Source: Murimonas intestini
Lineage (GTDB): Bacteria; Bacillota; Clostridia; Lachnospirales; Lachnospiraceae
Direction: 5' to 3'
DNA length: 64,000 nucleotides
NCBI GenBank assembly: GCA_003148945.1
Contig: QGGY01000013.1
Coordinates: forward strand, 96,853-160,852
Shown here: positions 55,679 to 63,686 of the stretch, piece after piece
Position numbering within the stretch: position 1 is the stretch's first letter
Layout of the letters: each line of letters opens with the position of its first letter
The notes under the pieces: model-generated
Database searches by the model: none
Told to the model about the DNA's origin: nothing
What the model saw: the letters and a program-made list of their open reading frames with translations, nothing else
Program-made: the position numbers and the translations under genes

Positions 55679-56782
55679 CTATAACAACGCCTGCACCTTA
55701 TTTTCCTGCCCAAAAAGAACACAGCCTCCTGTATGCTCCCCATCCAGGATACCTTCCTCCTTCAGTCTCATAAATAAAGGAGACTTCAGTGCCTCACGCA
55801 GTGTAGTATTTAAAAGGCTCGTATCTGAATATGGGGAAAACGGACACGGTTCAGCCCCTCCTGCCGCATTGATGTGGAAGAAGCCACGTCCGGCAGCCAG
55901 ACAGCCGCCTGAGGACTTCTCATCTCCCGGAAAAGATATATAGATCATGCCATCTCTCTCTTCTCTGAGTTTCTCAAGCCGCTTTTCCATAAATGTTCTG
56001 TCTTCTTCATCAGGGGCCAGATGATATGAATTTCCGTCTGCCGGGACATATTCCACAAAGATCACAGCCCTGCAGCCTCTTTGACATAAACCGTCCAGAA
56101 AGCTGTCTGAGGTCACCTCTTTCAGATTCTTTTTTGTAACCGTAACTGACGCTCCGAACATCAGCTTTCTCTTCATCAGTTCTTCCATTGAATCCATGAT
56201 TCTCTGATATACCCCTCTCCCTCTTCTCTCATCTGTCGTTCCCTGATTTCCCTCTATACTAAGTATAGGGATCAGATTCCTGCAGTCTGTAAGCAATTTC
56301 AGGAAATATGTATCCAGCATGGTACCGTTCGTGAATACAGGAAAAAGAATCTGCCTGTGCTTTCCGGCTTCTTCCAGGATATCTCTCCTGGTAAACGGCT
56401 CTCCTCCTGCCAGCAGTATAAAACCAATCCCCAGCTCCCTGGCCTGCCTGAAGATATCCCCCCACTGCTCCCGGGAAAGCTGGACTGCTTTCAAATCTTG
56501 TGTACCCTGGCCGCATTCTCCCGGGCATGACTCATTTGCCCTCGCATAGCAGCCCTTACAATGCAGATTACATTCCCTGGCTATACTGGCGATCAGAAAC
56601 GGAGGAATATGCTCTCCTTCTTCTTCTGCCTTTCTCCGCAATTTTTCTGCAGCTCTGGCTGCACCTGCATACTGCAGCATAAATATACTCTGCTTAGGAT
56701 TGTCTATAGATGCCTTTAAAATTTCATTTACTATGCGCTGTGTACCTCTGCTCAAATACTCCTCCAGCCTGAAACCTTCCAT
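55679..56782 (-). CDS. Radical SAM protein
   Basis: A 367-residue radical SAM enzyme. The cluster motif is ARECNLHCKGCYAR (CxxxCxxC, near residue 70), with LLAGGEPFTRRDIL and VFTNGTMLD as the SAM-binding strands. A C-terminal CPFSPYSDTSLL and a late Cys suggest a partial SPASM-type extra cluster. Substrate unknown; peptide or cofactor modification is common in this group. The start at 56782 was chosen because GAAGGGAGAAACAAT precedes the ATG; the longer frame has no site. It is under the promoter with two operators. Confidence 0.83.
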   Translation of the reverse strand: MEGFRLEEYLSRGTQRIVNEILKASIDNPKQSIFMLQYAGAARAAEKLRRKAEEEGEHIPPFLIASIARECNLHCKGCYARANESCPGECGQGTQDLKAVQLSREQWGDIFRQARELGIGFILLAGGEPFTRRDILEEAGKHRQILFPVFTNGTMLDTYFLKLLTDCRNLIPILSIEGNQGTTDERRGRGVYQRIMDSMEELMKRKLMFGASVTVTKKNLKEVTSDSFLDGLCQRGCRAVIFVEYVPADGNSYHLAPDEEDRTFMEKRLEKLREERDGMIYISFPGDEKSSGGCLAAGRGFFHINAAGGAEPCPFSPYSDTSLLNTTLREALKSPLFMRLKEEGILDGEHTGGCVLFGQENKVQALL

Positions 56783-56875
56783 ATTGTTTCTCCCTTCTGA
56801 AAATGACATGTCTCTGACACCGCCGCTTTTAGAGATTCCGTGTCTGTCCTGCGTAAAACCCTTCAAAGCAAATTT

Positions 56876-56933
56876 AGCTAGTGATTACTAGCTTATTCAT
56901 TTTCAGTATAGCTAGTATTCACTAGCTTGTCAA
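56876..56933 (-). promoter_or_regulatory. Promoter with two perfect palindromic operators
   Basis: On the minus strand TTGACA (56928-56933), a 17-bp spacer and TATACT (56905-56910) form a near-consensus promoter. The spacer is itself an operator: AGCTAGT-4 nt-ACTAGCT at 56910-56927. A second copy of the same pattern lies at 56876-56893, over the start site, 34 bp centre to centre. This is a classic repressor layout; the TetR protein at 53955-54584 is the likely partner. Confidence 0.85.
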
Positions 56934-56959
56934 GAAAAATAATTACTGCAATGATTCCA

Positions 56960-58303
56960 TCATTTATCATTCACAGAAGTTTTATTCTTTATGTGGAAAT
57001 AGTACGGTATTTCTACAAGAAGCATAGCGCTCCATCCAATGGCACAGGCAAATGCCACGCCGTAAATTCCTGTCATAGGAGCAAGTATCCAGGTAAACAG
57101 GACCCGCAGGCTGGTCTGTATAAATGTCCCCAGCAGGGTCATTCTCATATACCCCATACCCCTGAAAAATCCCTGCATTCCATTCGTGAAGGCAGGCAGC
57201 AGATAGAAGAAGGCCATTGTTCCAAGATACTGGCATCCGATAGCCACAATTTCTCCTGCTCCCTCCCCCGTCACAAAAAGTCCCATGACCGGTTCACGGA
57301 TCAATAAAATCAGCAGACATATAAAAATCCAGTAGAAAAATTCCAGTAACAGGCCTCTCCTTAAGCCCTTTGCAATCCTATCCTTTTTCCCACCGCCCCT
57401 GTTCTGGGCAGCAAATGTAGTGATTCCATGAGAAATACTCTGTTCCGGCGTAAATGCGAAATCATCTACACGGTTTACAGCATTAAATGCAGCTATCATA
57501 TCTACGCCAAGAGAGTTTACAGTCCCCTGTATCAGCAGCTTTCCAATAGGCTGGCAGGCCTGCTGCAGCGCTGTTACTGAACCATAAGACAAAGTTTTTC
57601 GCAGGAGCGGACCATCTATTGATAATTCGGATTTTCTAAGCTGCAGAAGAGGAATCCTCCTGTAAATATATATGATCGAAAGGAGAGCCGACACTGCCTC
57701 AGCGGCTACGGTCGTAACTGCCGAACAGACGATTCCAAAACCCAGCCCCCCTATAAATATCAGGTCCAAAACTCCATTCAGCACGGCTGAAAACATAAGA
57801 AACTTTAGCGGTGTTTTAGAATCTCCCACACTTTTCAGTGAGGAAGCCAATGCATTATAAAAATATGTAAACGGTGCACCCAGAAAGATAATCCTCAGAT
57901 ATACAGCAGTCATATCCATCAATTCCCCGGGAACATGCAGTGCTTCAAGAAGAGCCGGCGTGAATACCAGCCCTGTCAGTACAACTGCTATAGAAAAAAA
58001 CAGTCCAAAGAGCACTGTTGTCGCCATTTCCTTCTTAAGCTCGCCATATTTGCGTGCACCGAAAAACTCACTCATAAGTACTCCGGCTCCCATGCAGATC
58101 CCTGAGATTCCAAGTATAACTATATTGATTACCGGAGCTGCCATACCTTCCGCCGCCAGAGCTTCCTTTCCGATAAAGCGTCCTGCTATGATAGAATCCA
58201 CAGCATTATAAGTAAGCTGGAAAAGATTTCCCAAAACCAGCGGCACTGAGTATCCAATCAAATGCCTTGTAATATTTCCTTTTGTCATATCTGTCGCTGC
58301 CAT
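56960..58303 (-). CDS. MATE family efflux transporter
   Basis: A 447-residue, twelve-segment exporter. The N-terminus RHLIGYSVPLVLGNLFQLTY and the second-half repeat FFYLLPAFTNGMQGFFRGMG are MATE marks. GGGAGAACGGT precedes the ATG. It is 45 nt after yjdF with a long hairpin between them (58331-58366), so it may share the yjdF leader signal through partial read-through. The substrate is unknown. Confidence 0.9.
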   Translation of the reverse strand: MAATDMTKGNITRHLIGYSVPLVLGNLFQLTYNAVDSIIAGRFIGKEALAAEGMAAPVINIVILGISGICMGAGVLMSEFFGARKYGELKKEMATTVLFGLFFSIAVVLTGLVFTPALLEALHVPGELMDMTAVYLRIIFLGAPFTYFYNALASSLKSVGDSKTPLKFLMFSAVLNGVLDLIFIGGLGFGIVCSAVTTVAAEAVSALLSIIYIYRRIPLLQLRKSELSIDGPLLRKTLSYGSVTALQQACQPIGKLLIQGTVNSLGVDMIAAFNAVNRVDDFAFTPEQSISHGITTFAAQNRGGGKKDRIAKGLRRGLLLEFFYWIFICLLILLIREPVMGLFVTGEGAGEIVAIGCQYLGTMAFFYLLPAFTNGMQGFFRGMGYMRMTLLGTFIQTSLRVLFTWILAPMTGIYGVAFACAIGWSAMLLVEIPYYFHIKNKTSVNDK

Positions 58304-58330
58304 ACCGTTCTCCCATTTCTTTTATCAGAA

Positions 58331-58366
58331 GAAGCACAGGAGGCAGAATTACCTGCCCCTGTGCTT
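58331..58366 (-). terminator. Hairpin at the yjdF end
   Basis: GAAGCACAGG/CCTGTGCTTC with inner GGCAG/CTGCC forms a long stem that contains the yjdF stop codon. The minus-strand flank CTTCTGATAAAA has only a weak T-run, so it is probably a partial terminator before the MATE gene. Confidence 0.55.
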
Positions 58367-58765
58367 CTCCTTCCGCTTCTGCTGTTTTAATTCGAATCTG
58401 GCCTCTTTTTCCGCTTCCTTTTCCTCACGGGTCCGGAGTTTCCGTTCTTCCTTAAACTGCTCACGCAGCAGGCTCAGCGCCTGCTGTGATTTTGTCCCTA
58501 CGCACATGCCTGCGGTCTGTCTTCTTGCTTCCCGCTGCCTGCGTTTAGGATTATTATGTTCTTTCTGTTCTTCAGCACTCACGGCCGGACTGAAACGCAG
58601 CCTGTAATAATTTTTTAGAAGCCATGCGTGAACCTCATAATCCTTTGGCTCTGCTCCGAATGTAACTTTGCATACCTCCATCTGTCCATCGGCTGTACAT
58701 TCTACAATGCCGATCCAGAACGGCTCCTCAAAAAATACCTTCAGTGTTACCGTCTCTTTGTCCAA
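58349..58765 (-). CDS. yjdF: YjdF family protein (DUF2992)
   Basis: A 138-residue protein. The N-terminal LKVFFEEPFWIGIVECTADG and VTFGAEPKDYEVHAWLLKNY are typical of YjdF proteins, followed by a very basic, Arg/Lys/Glu-rich tail (for example EEKEAEKEARFELKQQKRKE). The start is TTG with AAGGAGGAATCATT upstream. The role of YjdF is unknown; the gene is often preceded by the yjdF riboswitch, which binds azaaromatic compounds. Here a 160-nt structured leader and a strong promoter lie before it. Confidence 0.82.
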   Translation of the reverse strand: MDKETVTLKVFFEEPFWIGIVECTADGQMEVCKVTFGAEPKDYEVHAWLLKNYYRLRFSPAVSAEEQKEHNNPKRRQREARRQTAGMCVGTKSQQALSLLREQFKEERKLRTREEKEAEKEARFELKQQKRKEKHRGR

Positions 58766-58927
58766 AATGATTCCTCCTTAATTATACCCTATCGTACAAA
58801 ACACGCAGGTGTATACATTATCATGCACAAAGAACGGACGACCAAGGAGGAGGGTTACTGACAGTATTTTCACGAATATTGTATACTGCGCCCGGACTAC
58901 CTACCGGGACTGTGTTTTTATCTTTGT
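58766..58927 (-). ncRNA. Structured leader, candidate yjdF riboswitch
   Basis: The minus-strand leader of about 162 nt has CCCGG-TAGGTAGT-CCGGG, then CAGTAT...ATACTG, then a conserved-looking purine/pyrimidine stretch before AAGGAGG. Its place before yjdF and its length fit the yjdF motif RNA, but I cannot recall its consensus well enough to align it. Confidence 0.5.
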
Positions 58928-58933
58928 TTCTTT

Positions 58934-58963
58934 ATATTATCATATAGACAGATACTTTATCAA
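58934..58963 (-). promoter_or_regulatory. Promoter of yjdF
   Basis: Minus-strand TTGATA (58958-58963), an 18-bp spacer and TAATAT (58934-58939). The start site would be near 58927, leaving a leader of about 160 nt. Confidence 0.65.
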
Positions 58964-58967
58964 GAGC

Positions 58968-59101
58968 GGTTATAATATTGCTGATGTTGGTGGTACAGTA
59001 CAGGTTACTATTCACACGTCACCGTCCCGCGAAGTGTTTTCGTACATAATACACGAAAATCCCGAGAGCTGCAGCTCCGAAAAAGCGGCAATATTATAGC
59101 C
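58968..59101. mobile_element. Small inverted-repeat element, MITE-like, 134 bp
   Basis: GGTTATAATATTGC (58968-58981) and GCAATATTATAGCC (59088-59101) are 14-bp terminal inverted repeats with one mismatch. Inside are a perfect palindrome GAGCTGCAGCTC, a TTTTCGT/ACGAAAA stem, and the GTTACTATTCACACGTCACC segment shared with 55613-55632. The neighbouring HEPN gene stops inside the right inverted repeat. No clear target duplication was found, and it has no coding capacity. Confidence 0.5.
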
Positions 59102-59348
59102 ACTTCTCTTCATCTTTTATCATCCCTGCCTTATAGGCCGTTTTCAAAATAATTTTAGGTGAGCCGGTTGCTCCTTCTTCATACCCATGAATTTCTAATA
59201 TATTCTTCATCATCCTCCAGGCCTGCTCAAAGCATATCTTATATAATCCTACCAGGCCCGTTAATGCAACATTGTCAAATGGTTCTTTATAGTTATAAAT
59301 CTCTTTCATGTTTGATAAGGACGCACAGAAATTTTCATACTTTTTCAT
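59094..59348 (-). pseudogene. Truncated HEPN-type nucleotidyltransferase partner (HI0074 family)
   Basis: An 84-residue frame matching the start of HI0074-type HEPN proteins (YENFCASLSNMKEIY, FEQAWRMMKNILEIHGYEEG, SPKIILKTAYKAGMI). It ends at EEKWL and a TAA that lies in the inverted repeat of the 134-bp element. Family members continue for about 50 residues and carry the RNxxxH motif right after this point, so the catalytic part is missing. It overlaps the nucleotidyltransferase gene by 14 nt, as in normal pairs. Probably an inactive toxin. Confidence 0.75.
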
Positions 59349-59628
59349 AAATCACCTTTCCTTCCTTTTTGATAGAATCATACAGTTCCTGCTGCACATC
59401 TCTGCTTAAATCAACAATGTCATATTCCAAAAGTGTAGATGTATCTTCATTTACATCCAGAGAAAAATGTTCAAAATCTCCCCCTTCCACTGCTAAGTCT
59501 ATATCGCTGGTTCTTCTAAAGTCTCCCCGTGCACGAGAACCAAATAAAATGACCCGGCTGATATTATGCCTCTCAGCTAAGTCCTGGATTTCTCTAATTA
59601 CCTGCTGTTTAATTCCTGTACCATCCAT
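59335..59628 (-). CDS. MNT-type nucleotidyltransferase (antitoxin type)
   Basis: A 97-residue minimal nucleotidyltransferase. The catalytic motif is ILFGSRARGDFRRTSDIDLAV (Gly-Ser and the two Asp), with a third Asp in YDIVDLS. MNT proteins AMP-modify and neutralise HEPN toxins. The start at 59628 is preferred because MNT proteins begin at this point; the frame stays open about 97 codons further upstream but with no ribosome site seen. It overlaps the truncated HEPN gene by 14 nt. Confidence 0.85.
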   Translation of the reverse strand: MDGTGIKQQVIREIQDLAERHNISRVILFGSRARGDFRRTSDIDLAVEGGDFEHFSLDVNEDTSTLLEYDIVDLSRDVQQELYDSIKKEGKVIYEKV

Positions 59629-59951
59629 ATAGATAACACTCCCCAATCCGACAAAATATAGTTTCAGTTTAAATCCCACACCATAGAATGTCAACCCCAG
59701 CTCCTTCAACAATGTTGTTACCATAAGCTCTGTCAATGTCTTTTGCCGAATATCTCTGCTCTTCCCGGGCGCCAAATACATCATCGAAACCTTATCCCAG
59801 TATAATCTCAGAAAAACTTCTTTTTGTTGAAATTCGAAGAGCACAGAAATCCCATCGCTGAAAGTAATTTTAAAATCTACAAGCCACGAAAAAGGGACAC
59901 TGCACCAGCAGTATCCCTATCTTTAAACAAAATATAAAATAATTTAAATAC
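59629..59951 (-). other. Gap with terminator and an unexplained open frame
   Basis: Apart from the terminator near 59889-59920, the MNT frame stays open upstream, with protein-like residues (FKITFSDGISVLFEFQ). No family was recognised and there is no good start, so it may be a gene remnant. Confidence 0.4.
59889..59920 (-). terminator. Terminator of the DUF3795 gene
   Basis: GGGATACTGC and GCAGTGTCCC pair (one G-U) around TGGT, followed by TTTTTCG on the minus strand, 32 nt after the DUF3795 stop. Confidence 0.75.
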
Positions 59952-60209
59952 TTATTCCGCTGCCCACTCTCTGCATTTTTCCAGCTTGGGTGTGGGGTCG
60001 AAGCCTTCCGCCACCCCCATTGTGGCAAGCATCTCACATGGAAACTCAGGACATTCCCCGCAATGGTTCAGCTTTTTCCCCTCACAGCATGTCTTAACAC
60101 TGCATTCACCGCCCCAGAAAGGCTTCTCCATGTTCAGGCACCCACTGCAGTTCACACTCTCTTTTCTTTCACAGGAGTCACAACAGACTCCGCATCTTGA
60201 TTCAAACAT
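59952..60209 (-). CDS. DUF3795 cysteine-rich protein
   Basis: An 85-residue protein with eleven cysteines in CxxC-type pairs (RCGVCCDSC, NCSGCLNM, GECSVKTCC, HCGECPEFPC), the DUF3795 pattern; such proteins probably bind zinc or iron-sulfur. AAGGAGGATTTGAGA precedes the ATG at 60209. Function unknown. Confidence 0.85.
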   Translation of the reverse strand: MFESRCGVCCDSCERKESVNCSGCLNMEKPFWGGECSVKTCCEGKKLNHCGECPEFPCEMLATMGVAEGFDPTPKLEKCREWAAE

Positions 60210-60363
60210 TCTCAAATCCTCCTTTGTATATGTATTTTATATATATTTTCTTGTATTTTGTATTTGTATCGTATATCCGGCATTCATATATGAACAGTAT
60301 TTCCGACTGTCCAATTCTCGTTTTCTCCTAACTTATTTTTTCACCCTTGAATCATTTTCTTAC

Positions 60364-60388
60364 GGTCTGTGCAGTAAATGCACAGACC
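60364..60388. repeat. Dispersed palindromic repeat, copy 2
   Basis: The same perfect stem as copy 1: GGTCTGTGCA (60364-60373), loop GTAAA, TGCACAGACC (60379-60388), with conserved flanks TTGAATCAT before and CTGCTAAATAGTTAC after. Between the DUF3795 and AraC genes, which are divergent. Confidence 0.85.
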
Positions 60389-60547
60389 TGCTAAATAGTT
60401 ACCATATAACTGACATTAACTTTGCTAATGAATAATGTTCTAAACCAACTCTATACTTTATATTACTATATTTTACAGTATATGTCAAATAAGTTTAACT
60501 GACAATATACATACAAATTTATCTTAATCCTTCACCTTTCCTTTCCA

Positions 60548-60576
60548 TTGTCTGTTCTGATGAATTGTAGTACAAT
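60548..60576 (+). promoter_or_regulatory. Promoter of the AraC/MetAP genes
   Basis: TTGTCT (60548-60553), a 17-bp spacer and TACAAT (60571-60576). The start would be near 60583, leaving a leader of about 75 nt before the AraC ATG. Confidence 0.65.
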
Positions 60577-60657
60577 GAAAAACAGATTAAAATGTACAAG
60601 TTAAATCAAGCGGACTTTCGTCTGAACGGTTATACTGTTTCCTAAAAGGAGTTAAAT

Positions 60658-61065
60658 ATGTCTATAAAAACTGTGATATCAATGGTCGACTGGGTTGAAG
60701 ATAATATTGCCTCGAATCCTACTCTTGCTGAAATGTCAGAATATGTAGGATATTCAGAATTCTACTGTTCTGCAAAATTTCATGAGTTTACCGGGATGAC
60801 TTATAAGAATTACCTGCTCAAACGGAAACTTGCCCTGTCTGCTATCGATTTGTCCGGGACAGATCACAGAATACTGGATATTGCCATGAAATATGGTTTT
60901 TCCTCACATGAGGCATTTTCCAGAGCATTTAGAAAAGAATATGGATGCACTCCCTGTGAATACAGAATTCACAGACCAAATATAATATTATATCCAAAGG
61001 CAGAATTTAATTTCCTGTACTATGAAAGGAGCAGTTCAAATGAACTACAATATAGGAAGAAATGA
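60658..61065 (+). CDS. AraC family regulator, DNA-binding domain only
   Basis: A 135-residue protein with both AraC helix-turn-helix motifs (TLAEMSEYVGYSEFYCSAKF and ILDIAMKYGFSSHEAFSRAF) and no ligand domain, like MarA or SoxS. AAAAGGAGTTAAAT precedes the ATG. The last 26 nt overlap the aminopeptidase gene, so the two are co-expressed. Its target is unknown. Confidence 0.88.
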   Translation: MSIKTVISMVDWVEDNIASNPTLAEMSEYVGYSEFYCSAKFHEFTGMTYKNYLLKRKLALSAIDLSGTDHRILDIAMKYGFSSHEAFSRAFRKEYGCTPCEYRIHRPNIILYPKAEFNFLYYERSSSNELQYRKK

Positions 61066-61915
61066 TCCATGCTGGTGCGGCAGCGGGCAAAAATATAAAA
61101 AATGCCATGGGGCTATAGATGACAAAATTGAAATATACCGCCATAAAGGGGCCGTTGTACCAACTCATTCCATTATTAAAACACCCGCTCAGATTGAAGG
61201 TATCCGTGAAAGTGCCAAAATAAATGTAGCTGTACTGGATTATGTGGCATCACATATAGGACCAGGCATTACCACAGAAGAAATTGATAAATGGGTGTAC
61301 AGCCAGACGCTATCATACGGCGCCTTTCCTGCGCCTTTGAATTATGAAGGTTTCCCAAAAAGCGTATGTACTTCTGTAAATAACCAGGTCTGCCACGGCA
61401 TCCCTTCTTCAGATGTAATTCTGAAAGATGGAGACATCATAAATGTAGACATCTCAACAATTTATAAAGGATATTTTTCAGATTCTTCCAGAATGTTCTG
61501 TATAGGCAATGTCTCAGAAGAAAAGAAGCGCCTTGTTGATGTCGCCAGACAATGTATTGATGCCGGATTAAAAGAGGTTAAACCCTGGGGATTCCTGGGC
61601 GACATGGGTCAGGCCGTCCATGAATATGCCGTCTCAAATGGCTGTTCAGTTGTCAGGGACATAGGAGGGCATGGTATAGGACTTGAGTTTCACGAAGATC
61701 CGTGGGTCAGCTATGTCTCAAAACGGGGGACAGAAATGCTCTTAGTTCCAGGTCTTGTGTTTACCATAGAGCCTATGATAAATCTTGGAACAGATGAAAT
61801 CTATATGGATGATAATGACGGCTGGACCATCTACACGGAAGACGGGCTGCCTTCCGCCCAGTGGGAGATCCAGGTCCTTGTCACAGAAAATGGCTATGAG
61901 ATATTGGCCTATTGA
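61040..61915 (+). CDS. map: Type I methionine aminopeptidase with SEC-C zinc motif
   Basis: A 291-residue enzyme that removes the first methionine of new proteins. An N-terminal SEC-C zinc module GRNDPCWCGSGQKYKKCHG is followed by the catalytic fold with the metal ligands in NVDISTIYKGYFSDSSR (two Asp), GHGIGLEFHEDP (His), FTIEPM (Glu) and QWEIQVLVTENG (Glu). AAAGGAGCAGTTCAA precedes the ATG at 61040, inside the end of the AraC gene. This is likely an accessory copy; the main one is usually in the ribosomal protein cluster. Confidence 0.9.
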   Translation: MNYNIGRNDPCWCGSGQKYKKCHGAIDDKIEIYRHKGAVVPTHSIIKTPAQIEGIRESAKINVAVLDYVASHIGPGITTEEIDKWVYSQTLSYGAFPAPLNYEGFPKSVCTSVNNQVCHGIPSSDVILKDGDIINVDISTIYKGYFSDSSRMFCIGNVSEEKKRLVDVARQCIDAGLKEVKPWGFLGDMGQAVHEYAVSNGCSVVRDIGGHGIGLEFHEDPWVSYVSKRGTEMLLVPGLVFTIEPMINLGTDEIYMDDNDGWTIYTEDGLPSAQWEIQVLVTENGYEILAY

Positions 61916-61959
61916 CAAAACCCTTCATTCACGGGCGCGGATCAGAAAAGAACTGAAAA

Positions 61960-62760
61960 TCAGCTGAATCCACATGCCGCTGCAATAAATTCTTCTGTCT
62001 TTTGATTAAAGAATTCCGGATTATCATAATTTGAATTATGTGCCGCATCCGGGATTACCAGCAGTGGATAACCTGTTTCCCGTGACCATGCACGGGTGTA
62101 TTTACTCACATACCCAGTCCTGTCATATTCCCCCAGAATAAGAAGAACAGGGCATGGAAATATAACCTCACTGCAGTTTGGCAGCTCCTTATAATATGCG
62201 TCTGCCGCTTCCATCATACCCTTTTTCCCAAGCCTGCACAGAGATTCATAAAAGGATTGTCTTGCCTTCTCTGTCCTGGATGATGAGGAGGCTGCCGCCC
62301 TGCAGTAGAGTTTATAAGGATATATCCGGGCTATGGCACTGTAATGGTCAGTCCAGAACAATTCTGACTTTTTATAATATTTCATGCCAAACGGCGTGGA
62401 ATCAATGGAGATAAACGCATCCGCCATCTCCGGATAATACTGTACAAACGCCTGGGCTACATATCCCCCTGCTGACTGCCCTGCCAGCACAGCATGGGTA
62501 ATTTCTTCCTTTTCCATAATCTGTCTCAGATCCTCCGCTGCATTAGCAAATGAGAAATCTCTGTACGGTCTTGACTCTCCATGCAGAGGCATATCCCAGG
62601 TTATCACTCTATATTTTTCTGTCCAAAACGCCAGCTGGCAGTCAAATAATGTATGGTCTGCAGTCAGACCATGAAAGAAAATAATGGTACACTCTCTCAT
62701 CTGTCCGCTGTCCCAGTAAAATATCCTGCCGCGCTCATTATCAATATATTTCTTTATCAT
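61960..62760 (-). CDS. Alpha/beta hydrolase
   Basis: A 266-residue hydrolase. The oxyanion block is IIFFHGLTADHTLF, the nucleophile elbow AGQSAGG (Ser), with the acid in LGEYDRTG and His in IPDAAHNSNYD. No signal peptide. The start at 62760 is one base after the TetR stop region, so the two genes are co-transcribed; the ribosome site is weak. Substrate unknown. Confidence 0.82.
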   Translation of the reverse strand: MIKKYIDNERGRIFYWDSGQMRECTIIFFHGLTADHTLFDCQLAFWTEKYRVITWDMPLHGESRPYRDFSFANAAEDLRQIMEKEEITHAVLAGQSAGGYVAQAFVQYYPEMADAFISIDSTPFGMKYYKKSELFWTDHYSAIARIYPYKLYCRAAASSSSRTEKARQSFYESLCRLGKKGMMEAADAYYKELPNCSEVIFPCPVLLILGEYDRTGYVSKYTRAWSRETGYPLLVIPDAAHNSNYDNPEFFNQKTEEFIAAACGFS

Positions 62761-62761
62761 T

Positions 62762-63376
62762 TTATGCACCAGCTTTCTGATAAACCTTCTCCCACATGTC
62801 AATCAGCTTTTCAAATTCCTTCTCTATCCTGTCAAACTCCATATTCCGGCTGTTTACCATCTGGTGCATAAATCCATCCGATGCCCATACCATCTCCCGG
62901 TACATTAATAATGGATCTATGTCATCGCGCAGCTTTGATTTATCAATTCTTTGCCATACCTTGTTCCAGCTGTCCGCCTCAAGTTTGAAGAAAGAATGCC
63001 GTATATCCTCTGAAAATTCTCCTTCTCCCTCAAAATAGGCCCTCATAGAGAATTCTGAAGCATAGGGATAGCTCTTCATCAACCGGCACTTTCCCCGCAG
63101 AGAGCGCCTGAGCATCTCAAAATAATCATCAGTCTCCAGAACTCCCTGTTCCTGCAGAGCACACCTTATCAATTCTACTGACTTCTGCCAGAGGAAAATA
63201 TATAATTCCTTTTTATTTTTAAAATGATAGAACAAAAGAGATTTGGATATTCCTGCCGCACCCGCTATCTCAGACATCGGCGCCTTATTATAAGGATACA
63301 GCGCAAAAATCTTAAATCCTGCATTTATAACTGCCTGCTGCTTCTCCTGAGGCAGCGTAAAAAATCCACTGTTCAT
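62762..63376 (-). CDS. TetR/AcrR family transcriptional regulator
   Basis: A 204-residue regulator with an N-terminal helix-turn-helix (APMSEIAGAAGISKSLLFYHF). GAAGGAGTCAT precedes the ATG at 63376; a longer frame has no site. It precedes the hydrolase gene in one operon, and its promoter region carries GACCG boxes (63417-63435), so it likely represses both genes. Confidence 0.87.
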   Translation of the reverse strand: MNSGFFTLPQEKQQAVINAGFKIFALYPYNKAPMSEIAGAAGISKSLLFYHFKNKKELYIFLWQKSVELIRCALQEQGVLETDDYFEMLRRSLRGKCRLMKSYPYASEFSMRAYFEGEGEFSEDIRHSFFKLEADSWNKVWQRIDKSKLRDDIDPLLMYREMVWASDGFMHQMVNSRNMEFDRIEKEFEKLIDMWEKVYQKAGA

Positions 63377-63686
63377 ATGACTCCTTCTCGTGTAAATAAT
63401 GCAGTTCTTCCGGTACACTGACCGTTTCGGTCTGTTTTCTCTATACTACTATGACTGACCGATTTTGAGAAGGGGGGTTGGATGGAAACAATAGAAATGT
63501 GCATATTTTATTAGAGAATTAAATTATTCAGTAGAAATGGATGGAGAAAGAGTTAAAAATGCAAAGAACTTCCAGAGCGTTGAACTAATCCCATTATAAA
63601 ATCATGGGCTGGTAAGTATGGTATGCGTGATATCTCTTTGCATGCTGCACTTAATATAGATAAAGTTCAAAGGTAAATTTATTGTA
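63377..63686. other. Intergenic region before the CRISPR repeats
   Basis: Contains the TetR boxes and a stretch of about 200 bp, AT-rich, with no gene or repeat that I can support. Confidence 0.6.
63417..63459 (-). promoter_or_regulatory. GACCG/CGGTC boxes, likely TetR operator
   Basis: CTGACCG-TTT-CGGTCTG (63418-63434) is an almost perfect inverted repeat, and a half site CTGACCGA lies about 28 bp upstream (63454-63462). They flank a TATAGAG-type minus-strand -10 before the tetR start. Confidence 0.55.

Larger units (their letters stand above)
60210..60657. other. Intergenic region with palindrome copy 2 and a promoter
   Basis: This 448-bp AT-rich gap holds copy 2 of the dispersed palindrome (60364-60388) and the promoter at 60548-60576. 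No frame longer than a shadow of the repeat was supported. Confidence 0.6.

Noticed and set aside
51031..56890. GTGATTACTAGCT at the helicase gene end and in the operator at 56881
   Set aside because: A 13-base match is expected by chance in a window this size, and the first copy lacks the other half of the palindrome.
63377..63686. cas genes next to the CRISPR repeats
   Set aside because: No frame resembling Cas1, Cas2 or type I-C proteins was found on either strand.
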